Below, one piece after another: positions 9,492 through 15,156 of a stretch of 16,492 nt of DNA. The notes below the pieces were generated by a model. It was not told where the DNA came from. It did no database searches and saw only the letters and a program-made list of their open reading frames with translations. This DNA comes from JAETTH01 sp964455975 (lineage in GTDB: Bacteria; Bacillota; Clostridia; TANB77; CAG-508): assembly GCA_964455975.1 (NCBI GenBank), contig CAYVYP010000034.1, positions 1 to 16,492 of the forward strand, read 5' to 3'. The translations under genes were made by a program, and so were the position numbers. How positions within the stretch are numbered: the stretch's first letter is position 1; each line of letters opens with the position of its first letter.

Positions 9492-10769
9492 ATGGAAGAA
9501 GTTAAAAAAGATGAAATTCAAGAAAAAATAAATTTATTAGAACAAATGAAGGCATTTAAAGAAGAATTAGAATTAACCATTAATCCAGAAATTATTAAAA
9601 TTAATGATATTATATATAATGGTAAAATTATATTAGAGCCAAAAGAAGAAGAAAAAAAGCCAGAAGAAAAATTTTTATATGTAGTTTTAAAACAAAAAGA
9701 TGAAAAACAAGAATATGAAATATATGCAGATAATATGCTAATTGCTAAAGAAAATGAAGATGGAATAATAGAAGTAACAGAAGAATTTAAGCAAAAGTAT
9801 AAAAATATAAATTCAATATATAAAGTATTATCTACTGATGAAAAAGAATCATTAAATGAATTAGAAAAAGAAATTTCAAAAGATGAAAAAGAAAAAACTC
9901 CTAAAAAGCAAGAAGAAAAATCTTCTAAAAAACAAGAAGATGAATTATCAGAAGAAGAAGAAAAAAGAGAGAAAGTAGCTCAAAAACAAGGAGTAAGACC
10001 AGAAGATATACGAGGATATAGACAAATAGATCCAAATCAGAAAATAACTGATAAAGAAAGTTTAAAAGATATATTTCCAGAAGCAAAAGACTTTTCTGAA
10101 ATAATTGTAACTTGTGTAGGCGATACATTTACATTTATGGGAATAGATAAAGATGGAAATATGCAAGAATTTAATAGATTAAAGCCAACACAGGGAATAA
10201 ACACTGGAAAAACTGTAATGAGCATTAATAAAGATGGAAGTAAAGTAGAAGAAAAGCAAGTTAAAGCATTAGTATTAGATGGTAAAAATTTAACACAAGG
10301 GCTATCTGTAAAAATTGGACAATATGGTATTATAGAAGCAGATTATATAAGAAGAAGTAAAACAGAAAATAAATATATGTCTATACCATTACAAACAGAT
10401 AGGGATGGAACACAAAAAGTAGAGTATGATGTTAGAAAAACTATGAATAGGGCAAAAAATACAGATATAACAGATGAATATGATAGAGCAAAGCAAGAAT
10501 TAGAAGCACATCCAGATGAAAAAATTACAACTAAGGATATAGATGAAAATCCAAATAATGATAGTCAAATTCATGATGATGTAACAATATTAAAAGATGG
10601 TACAGAAATTCCAAATGAACTAATAAATATATTTGCTAATAATAATAAAATAACTAGAGAAGAAACTTTACGATTATTAAACGGAAAAAAAGGAACAATA
10701 GATGAAAGGTTTGAAGAAGTAGAAGAAGATTTAGAACAGCAATATGGAGCTCCAACTAAAGACATATAA
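9492..10769 (+). CDS. Unrecognised charged soluble protein at end of conjugation operon
   Basis: The 425-residue product has no signal peptide or membrane helix. It begins with a short predicted helix, then a small beta-like segment (EEKFLYVVLKQKDE, EYEIYADNMLIAKE). A Lys/Glu-rich, probably coiled-coil linker spans about 114-164. A folded region of about 170-330 contains DFSEIIVTCVGDTFTFMGID and LVLDGKNLTQGLSVKIGQYG. The acidic C-terminus ends in GAPTKDI. I do not recognise the family. AGGAGG 4-5 bases before the ATG and 9 bases from the previous stop mark it as the last gene of the operon. It could be a cytoplasmic accessory or substrate-handling protein, but nothing in the sequence proves this. 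Its last ~18 codons are repeated at 11971-12024, next to the carboxypeptidase gene. Confidence 0.8.
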   Translation: MEEVKKDEIQEKINLLEQMKAFKEELELTINPEIIKINDIIYNGKIILEPKEEEKKPEEKFLYVVLKQKDEKQEYEIYADNMLIAKENEDGIIEVTEEFKQKYKNINSIYKVLSTDEKESLNELEKEISKDEKEKTPKKQEEKSSKKQEDELSEEEEKREKVAQKQGVRPEDIRGYRQIDPNQKITDKESLKDIFPEAKDFSEIIVTCVGDTFTFMGIDKDGNMQEFNRLKPTQGINTGKTVMSINKDGSKVEEKQVKALVLDGKNLTQGLSVKIGQYGIIEADYIRRSKTENKYMSIPLQTDRDGTQKVEYDVRKTMNRAKNTDITDEYDRAKQELEAHPDEKITTKDIDENPNNDSQIHDDVTILKDGTEIPNELINIFANNNKITREETLRLLNGKKGTIDERFEEVEEDLEQQYGAPTKDI

Positions 10770-10878
10770 AATCAATAAATAAGTAATAAACCTCACTTTT
10801 AAAAATATAATTTAAAAGGTGAGGTTTTTTATGGAAAAAAATAAATTAAAAATTTTTAATATATACAGAATAATATTA
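10714..10878 (+). repeat. Direct repeat, left copy (end of 425-aa gene, hairpin, dacF start)
   Basis: This ~165-bp segment matches 11969-12134 with about a dozen differences. It contains the last codons of the 425-aa gene, the full intergenic hairpin and the first 16 codons of the carboxypeptidase gene. The noncoding centre is identical in both copies apart from one T in the T-run; the differences sit in the coding flanks. The two copies bracket the rhuM gene. Confidence 0.9.
10788..10830 (+). terminator. Strong hairpin with T-run, left copy
   Basis: The left arm AAACCTCACTTTTAAA (10788-10803) pairs with 10811-10827 around loop AATATAA, with a single bulged base, followed by a T-run. It fits an intrinsic terminator for the conjugation operon. 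The right arm also contains AAGGTGAGG, a ribosome binding site for the short ORF at 10831. Confidence 0.75.
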
Positions 10879-10881
10879 TAA
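10831..10881 (+). pseudogene. 16-codon remnant of the carboxypeptidase start
   Basis: ATG 10831 opens a 16-codon frame (MEKNKLKIFNIYRIIL) that ends at TAA 10879. It nearly matches the first 16 residues of the carboxypeptidase at 12087. It retains the AGGTGAGG ribosome binding site. It is best read as the cut-off start of an ancestral dacF copy left by the event that placed rhuM here. Confidence 0.75.
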
Positions 10882-10915
10882 ATTGGAAAAATGACAGATA
10901 TTTTGGGTGAAAAAT

Positions 10916-10944
10916 GATTGTATTCGCAAATTTTGTGATATAAT
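10916..10944 (+). promoter_or_regulatory. Extended -10 promoter of rhuM
   Basis: TATAAT at 10939-10944 is preceded by TG at 10936-10937, a perfect extended -10. A weak -35 (GATTGT or TTGTAT, 10916-10923) lies 15-17 bases upstream. Transcription would begin near 10951, just before the rhuM ribosome binding site. The inserted gene thus carries its own promoter, and an upstream start at 10907 is excluded for this transcript. Confidence 0.7.
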
Positions 10945-10966
10945 GTTTTTACGAAAGGATGGTCGT

Positions 10967-11977
10967 ATGGAAATTCAAGATAAAAATCAAAATGAAATTA
11001 TCTTTTATCAAAATGATAATGGAGATGTACAAATAGAAGTATTATATTCAGATGAAAATGTATGGTTAAATACTGAAACGATTGCACAATTATTTGACGT
11101 TGAGAGACCAGCAATAACCAAACATATCAACAATATATATAGACAAGAAGAATTGGAAGAAAAAAGCACATGTTCCATTTTGGAACATGTGGGTAAAACA
11201 GGTCAAAAATATCAAACCAAATACTATAATTTAGACATGATAATTTCCATTGGATTTAGAACCAACTCTAAAAAAGCGATTCAGTTTAGAATTTGGGCAA
11301 ATAAAATAATTAAAGATTATATGATACAAGGTTTTGCATTAAATGATGAAAGATTTATGAAAGGTAAAAAAGGAGATCAAGAATACTTTAAAAGATTACT
11401 GGAAAGAATTAAATTAATTCGCACAAGTGAAAGAATGTTTTACCAAAAAATTACAGATATATTTGCAGAATGTAGTATTGATTATGATAAAAATTCAGAA
11501 ACGAGTCAAAATTTTTATAAAAGTATTCAAAACAAGTTTCACTATGCTATAACTGGAAATACTGCGGCTGAAATAGTATATAACAGAGTGGATAGCAAAA
11601 AAGAGAATATGGGGTTAACAAATTGGACAGATTCTCCAAATGGAATTATTTTAAAATCTGATGTTGTAATTGCTAAAAATTATTTAGATGAAAGCGAACT
11701 AAAAAAATTAAATAATTTAGTTAACGTATTCTTAGATATAGCCGAAAGTAAAGCAGAAGAAATGATTCCTATGAAGATGGCAGATTGGGATAAACAAGTA
11801 ATTACGTCTTTAAGGTTATTAGATAAAAAGGTTTTAGACAATAAGGGAAACATTTCACATAAACAAGCAAAAGAAAGAGCAGAAGTAGAATATGATAAAT
11901 ATAGAGTGATACAAGATAAAAAGTATTTATCTGATTTTGATAAGATGGTAAAAAAATTGAAGAAAGATAAGAAGTAG
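10967..11977 (+). CDS. rhuM: RhuM-family protein (cassette gene)
   Basis: The 336-residue product is of normal length for the RhuM family, first noted in a Salmonella pathogenicity island and common beside restriction and mobile genes. The N-terminal DNA-binding-like part shows VWLNTETIAQLFDVERPAIT then KHINNIY (about 32-58). The diagnostic block YYNLDMIISIGFRTNSKK then QFRIWANKIIKDYMIQGFAL (about 87-125) follows. The C-terminal region contains IYNRVDSKKENMGLTNW. Molecular function is not established for the family; a regulatory or defence-linked role is often suspected. The start at 10967 is chosen from AAAGGA at 10954-10959 and the promoter at 10939. The stop codon lies inside the right repeat, so the gene appears dropped between duplicated sequence. 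Its base use (more CGN, more C) differs slightly from its neighbours, consistent with transfer. Confidence 0.9.
   Translation: MEIQDKNQNEIIFYQNDNGDVQIEVLYSDENVWLNTETIAQLFDVERPAITKHINNIYRQEELEEKSTCSILEHVGKTGQKYQTKYYNLDMIISIGFRTNSKKAIQFRIWANKIIKDYMIQGFALNDERFMKGKKGDQEYFKRLLERIKLIRTSERMFYQKITDIFAECSIDYDKNSETSQNFYKSIQNKFHYAITGNTAAEIVYNRVDSKKENMGLTNWTDSPNGIILKSDVVIAKNYLDESELKKLNNLVNVFLDIAESKAEEMIPMKMADWDKQVITSLRLLDKKVLDNKGNISHKQAKERAEVEYDKYRVIQDKKYLSDFDKMVKKLKKDKK
11167..11191 (+). repeat. Perfect 11-bp inverted repeat inside rhuM
   Basis: CACATGTTCCA (11167-11177) and TGGAACATGTG (11181-11191) are exact reverse complements around TTT. The site lies in the codons for STCSILEHVG. Such symmetry is more than coding constraint needs; it could be an operator or an RNA hairpin, but it may be chance. 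Confidence 0.6.
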
Positions 11978-12024
11978 AAAAAGATCTAGAAGCACAATAT
12001 GGAGCTCCAACTAAAAATATATAA
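11971..12024 (+). pseudogene. C-terminal remnant of the 425-aa gene
   Basis: Codons from 11971 read EVEKDLEAQYGAPTKNI and stop at 12022-12024. This matches the C-terminus of the 425-aa product (EVEEDLEQQYGAPTKDI) with three substitutions. It has no start and overlaps the last codons of rhuM in another frame. The substitutions show that this copy diverged from the left one. Confidence 0.75.
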
Positions 12025-12042
12025 AATCAATAAATAAGTAAT

Positions 12043-12086
12043 AAACCTCACTTTTAAAAATATAATTTAAAAGGTGAGGTTTTTTT
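12043..12086 (+). terminator. Hairpin abutting the carboxypeptidase start; terminator and/or RBS-sequestering element
   Basis: The left arm starts at 12043 (AAACCTCAC, TTTTAAA) and pairs with 12066-12082; the T-run ends at 12086, immediately before ATG 12087. The right arm contains GGTGAGG (12073-12079), 7 bases from the ATG and the only plausible ribosome binding site for that gene. When folded, CCTCAC in the left arm covers it. The element can therefore stop upstream transcripts and also hide the start signal of the next gene. Confidence 0.7.
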
Positions 12087-13337
12087 ATGAAAAAAAATAA
12101 AATTAAAATTTTTAATATATACATAATAATATTAATTTTTGCAATAATCTTTTCTAATGCATACGTTTTAGCAGATGACATAAATGAAGAAGAAACAAAT
12201 ATAGAAAATATAATAGAAACAAATACTAAAATTACAGAAGAGCCAAAAATAAATTCAAGAGCAGCTATTGTATTAGATAGAAATTCTAACATTATATTAT
12301 ATGGTAAAAATATTAATGAAAAAAGAAAAATGGCATCTACTACTAAAATAATGACAGCTATTTGTGTAATAGAAAATGGTAATTTAGATGATATTGTTAC
12401 TATTTCTAAAAAAGCAGCAGGAACAGGTGGATCAAGATTAGGCTTAAAAACTAATGATAAAGTTAGTGTAAAAAATTTATTATATGGACTTATGCTAGTT
12501 TCAGGAAATGACAGTGCAGTAGCTTTAGCTGAACATGTGGGTGGAAGTATAGAAAAATTTAGTATAATTATGAATAATAAAGCAAAGCAATTAGGGTTAA
12601 AAACCACAAATTTTGTAACTCCGCATGGATTAGACAATGAAGAACATTACACAACAGCATATGAACTTGCAGTTTTAACTAATTACGCTTTAAAAAACAA
12701 AATTTTTGCAAATTATGTAAAAACAAAAAATATTACAATAGATATAAATGGATATCCTAAAAATTTAAGTAATACAAATGAGCTTTTAGGATATTTAGAT
12801 GGAGTATATGGAGTAAAAACAGGTTTTACAAATGGTGCAGGAAGATGTTTAGTAACAGCATGTAAGCAAAACAATTTAGATATAATAAGTATAGTTTTAG
12901 GTGCAGACACTAAAAAATATAGGACACAAGACAGTATAAAAATAATTAATTATGCAATGAATAATTATGAAGTAGTAAATGTTAAAGAAAAGATAGAAAA
13001 AGAGTTTGAAAGGTGGAAAACAGAAGAACTAAAAAATGTAATGGTTAATAAAGGTGATAAAAATATAGAAGCTAATTTAGAAGAAATACAAAATTATTTA
13101 ATACCTATAAATAAAAATTATATAGATGAATTAGAAATAAATATAGATTATAATAATAGTTTTGAGGCACCATTACAAGAAAATAGTAAAATAGGAGAAT
13201 TAACTTTAAGTAGTACTAATGAGACTATACTAAAGTTAAATATATATAATAAGGAAAAGATAGAAAAAAAGGATATATTTAATTATTATTTTGAATTATT
13301 TAAAAATTATAAAAAAATTACTGTAAATATATGGTAA
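12087..13337 (+). CDS. dacF: D-alanyl-D-alanine carboxypeptidase (DacF/PBP5 type, peptidase S11)
   Basis: The 416-residue secreted enzyme trims the terminal D-Ala from peptidoglycan stem peptides outside the membrane. It shows a signal peptide (basic start, hydrophobic 9-22, site near YVLA/DD around residue 30). All three active-site motifs are present: SxxK as S84-T-T-K87 with nucleophile Ser84, SGN at 139-141, and KTG at 244-246. Supporting S11 blocks are SRLGLK, TNFVTPHGLDNEEHYTTAYE and GVYGVKTGFTNGAG. A beta-rich C-terminal domain follows (about 280-416), as in PBP5-type enzymes. No promoter is evident between the upstream hairpin and the ATG, so expression may need read-through or hairpin opening. 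The precise S11 paralogue (DacA, DacB or DacF) is not certain. Confidence 0.93.
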   Translation: MKKNKIKIFNIYIIILIFAIIFSNAYVLADDINEEETNIENIIETNTKITEEPKINSRAAIVLDRNSNIILYGKNINEKRKMASTTKIMTAICVIENGNLDDIVTISKKAAGTGGSRLGLKTNDKVSVKNLLYGLMLVSGNDSAVALAEHVGGSIEKFSIIMNNKAKQLGLKTTNFVTPHGLDNEEHYTTAYELAVLTNYALKNKIFANYVKTKNITIDINGYPKNLSNTNELLGYLDGVYGVKTGFTNGAGRCLVTACKQNNLDIISIVLGADTKKYRTQDSIKIINYAMNNYEVVNVKEKIEKEFERWKTEELKNVMVNKGDKNIEANLEEIQNYLIPINKNYIDELEINIDYNNSFEAPLQENSKIGELTLSSTNETILKLNIYNKEKIEKKDIFNYYFELFKNYKKITVNIW

Positions 13338-13343
13338 AAAGTA

Positions 13344-13372
13344 TTGACAAATTTTAAAAAATATAGTATATA
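13344..13372 (+). promoter_or_regulatory. Sigma-A-type promoter after dacF
   Basis: TTGACA at 13344-13349, 17 bases, then TATATA at 13367-13372. Initiation would fall near 13379. The only transcript end in reach is the terminator at 13421-13458. Confidence 0.6.
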
Positions 13373-13378
13373 TAGATT

Positions 13379-13458
13379 ATAAAAACTTTTATGTATTTTT
13401 TAATTTGTGTATTTTACACAAAAAAAGGAGTAGAGATCACCGTCTCTACTTCTTTTTT
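13379..13458 (+). ncRNA. Candidate ~80-nt small RNA
   Basis: A consensus promoter (13344-13372) and an intrinsic terminator (13421-13458) bracket about 80 bases with no ORF. The interval contains a first hairpin (TTTGTGTA/TACACAAA, 13404-13422, loop TTT) that adjoins the terminator stem. The two share the A-run, so they may be alternative folds. It could be an independent sRNA or an incidental short transcript; I recognise no RNA family. Confidence 0.4.
13421..13458 (+). terminator. Intrinsic terminator, potentially bidirectional
   Basis: Arms 13421-13436 and 13443-13458 pair over 16 positions with one G-T wobble, around loop TCACCG. The A-run on one side and T-run on the other allow use on both strands. 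It separates dacF from the comM promoter. Confidence 0.8.
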
Positions 13459-13474
13459 GTTCAACAATCAATAA

Positions 13475-13491
13475 TTTACAAAAAATGTAAA
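13475..13491 (+). promoter_or_regulatory. Possible operator upstream of comM
   Basis: TTTACA-N5-TGTAAA (13475-13480, 13486-13491) is a perfect inverted repeat just upstream of the comM -35 box. A third TTTACA at 13507-13512 lies in the promoter spacer and pairs with the TGTAAA across the -35. This could be a regulator site; A+T richness makes chance possible. Confidence 0.3.
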
Positions 13492-13496
13492 AAATG

Positions 13497-13526
13497 TTGA
13501 CATATATTTACAGCATGTGATATTAT
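13497..13526 (+). promoter_or_regulatory. Promoter of the comM-dprA-yraN operon
   Basis: TTGACA at 13497-13502 and TATTAT at 13521-13526, 18 bases apart, with an extended TG at 13518-13519. Transcription would start near 13533, leaving a ~70-base leader before ATG 13605, which has AAAGGAG at 13593-13599. Confidence 0.75.
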
Positions 13527-13604
13527 ATAAATATAATTTAATTCAAAAAAATTTTAGATCTTAAAAAATTTCCAAATTAAAATTAATTAAATAAAGGAGC
13601 AAAA

Positions 13605-15156
13605 ATGTTATCTATCATTAAAAGTATGGGTTTACATGGTGTTTTAGGGTATCTAATTTCTGTACAAGTAGATGTTTCCTCTGGACTACCATATTGGGAA
13701 GCAGTTCGGACTTCCAGATACTAGTGTTAAGGAGTCTAAAGAACGTGTAAAAACAGCAATAAAAAATTCTGGGATAGAATTACAAAGCAGAAGAATAATT
13801 GTAAATTTAGCACCAGCAGATACAAAAAAAGAAGGTTCTATTTTTGATTTGCCAATTGCTGTTGGTATTTTAAATGCAATAGGAGCAATATATAATAAAA
13901 AAGTAAAAGATATATTAGAACACACAATTTTTATAGGAGAACTTTCATTAGATGGAAAATTAAATAGAGTAAATGGTGTGCTTCCAATGTGCATAGAAGC
14001 AGTAAATTTAGGTATTAAGCAAGTTATTCTTCCAAAAGAAAACTCTAAAGAGGCTGCAATTGTAAAAGATTTAAAAGTAATTCCTGTGAATAATTTAGAT
14101 GAAGTAATTAAATATCTAAATGAAGAAATAATAATACAAGAAGAAAAGGAAGATATAAATGAAATTTTAAATAATTGTAATAAATATAATTTAGATTTTT
14201 CAGAAGTAAAAGGACAAGAAAATGCTAAACGAGCACTAGAAATAGCAGCTGCTGGTCGGGCATAATTGTTTATTAATAGGTAGTCCACGGCTCACGGTAA
14301 AACTATGCTTGCAAGAAGATTACCAACTATATTACCAGATTTAACAGTTGAAGAGGCTTTAGAGATAACTAAAATTCATAGTATATCAAAAAATATACCT
14401 AAAAATTCTAGTATTATTTCTACAAGACCATTTAGAAGTCCACATCATACAATATCAGGAATTTCTTTAATAGGAGGGGGTCAAAATCCAAAACCAGGAG
14501 AAGTCAGTCTTGCACATTATGGAGTTTTATTTTTGGATGAACTTACAGAATTTAATAAAAATACATTAGAGGTATTACGAGGACCATTAGAAGATAAAAC
14601 AGTAACAATATCAAGGATAAATGCAACATATACATATCCATGTAATTTTGTACTAATAGCAAGTATGAACCCTTGCCCATGTGGATATTATTTAAGTGAT
14701 AAAGAATGTACATGTAGTAAAGAAACTATAAACAGGTATATGGGAAAAATAAGTGGTCCATTTTTAGATAGAATAGACTTACATATAGAGGTTGCTTCTG
14801 TTAAATATGAAAAATTTGGAGAAGAAAATATAAAGCAAGAAACATCAGAAAAAATAAAGAATAGAGTGAATATAGCAAGAAAAATTCAAGTAGAAAGATA
14901 TAAAGAATATGGTATATTTTCTAATTCTGAACTAACACCTAAATTAATAGAGAAATATTGTAAATTAGATAAAAAAAGTAAGGATATTTTAAAAATAGCT
15001 TTTGATAAATTAGGATTAAGTGCTAGAGCATATGGAAGAATTTTAAAAGTTGCAAGAACTATTGCAGATTTAGAACAAGAAGAGAATATATTAGATAAAC
15101 ATATAATAGAAGCAATAGGATATAGAAGTTTAGATAAGAAATATTGGGGAAATTAA
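13605..15156 (+). CDS. comM: ComM/YifB AAA+ ATPase (Mg-chelatase-like), broken by four single-C insertions at CGG
   Basis: Skipping C at 13707, 14257, 14288 and 14295 yields a 515-residue protein of normal YifB/ComM length, colinear throughout. It has the N-terminal ChlI-like domain (start MLSIIKSMGLHGV; GLPDTSVKESKERV; VNLAPADTKKEGS then FDLPIAVGIL) and the junction VKGQENAKRALEIAAAGGHN. The Walker A loop is GSPGSGKT, and the Walker B region is LFLDELTEF. FRSPHHTISG, MNPCPCGYY and a C-terminal ComM domain (SARAYGRILKVARTIADLE) follow. ComM is a helicase that aids integration of incoming DNA in transformation. Unshifted translation stops after 39 residues. Two skips fall in Walker A and one two residues after the AAA junction. 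The choices are recoding at CGG, a recently broken gene, or base-call errors; the shared CGG context favours recoding. dprA starts directly after the stop. Confidence 0.85.
13707..13710 (+). other. Putative +1 recoding site CGGA, comM site 1
   Basis: The zero frame reads GCA GTT CGG ACT and reaches TAG at 13722. Skipping C13707 gives GTT GGA CTT CCA GAT, the conserved VGLPD motif of the family. Confidence 0.7.
14257..14260 (+). other. Putative +1 recoding site CGGG, comM site 2
   Basis: The current frame reads GCT GGT CGG GCA TAA. Skipping C14257 gives GGT GGG CAT AAT, the conserved AAAGGHN stretch just before the P-loop. Confidence 0.7.
14288..14291 (+). other. Putative +1 recoding site CGGC, comM site 3 (Walker A)
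   Basis: The current frame reads AGT CCA CGG CTC. Skipping C14288 gives CCA GGC TCA, the first of two P-loop glycines in GSPGSGKT. Confidence 0.7.
14295..14298 (+). other. Putative +1 recoding site CGGT, comM site 4 (Walker A)
   Basis: The current frame reads GGC TCA CGG TAA. Skipping C14295 gives TCA GGT AAA ACT, the GKT of Walker A. Only two codons separate it from site 3. Confidence 0.7.

Larger units (their letters stand above)
11969..12134 (+). repeat. Direct repeat, right copy
   Basis: Partner of 10714-10878, with copies about 1255 bp apart. It begins at the end of rhuM, carries the end of the 425-aa gene again, the hairpin, and the true start of the carboxypeptidase gene through its first 16 codons. 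Confidence 0.9.

Noticed and set aside
10907..10966. Upstream start of rhuM at 10907
   Set aside because: It lies before the extended -10 promoter at 10939 and has no good ribosome binding site, while ATG 10967 has AAAGGA and matches the usual start of the family.
10714..12134. rhuM cassette as an insertion sequence
   Set aside because: No transposase or terminal inverted repeats are seen, and the flanking duplication (~165 bp) is far longer than a target-site duplication and spans specific gene ends.
12011..12637. Minus-strand open frame opposite dacF, and similar frames opposite the TrbL-like, comM and dprA genes
   Set aside because: They mirror well-supported + strand genes, are rich in Leu/Ile/Ser as expected for the reverse of A+T-rich coding DNA, and show no family motif.
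13338..13604. tRNA or riboswitch in the dacF-comM gap
   Set aside because: I could find no cloverleaf, CCA-like end or known aptamer motif; only promoters, a small hairpin and a terminator are supported.
1497..14298. Sequencing or assembly error as the sole cause of the five extra Cs
   Set aside because: Eleven out-of-frame CGG triplets elsewhere cause no frame damage, so an error that inserts C before GG would have to know the reading frame. Raw reads are still needed to close this.
1497..14298. CGG reassigned to another single amino acid
   Set aside because: A one-for-one reassignment would not restore the frame at any of the five sites; a one-base shift is required.
13605..15156. comM as an ordinary pseudogene with random frameshifts
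   Set aside because: All four lesions are the same kind (one C making an in-frame CGG before Gly), the trbL-like gene shows the same lesion, and no other damage is present. Kept as the main alternative rather than the call.
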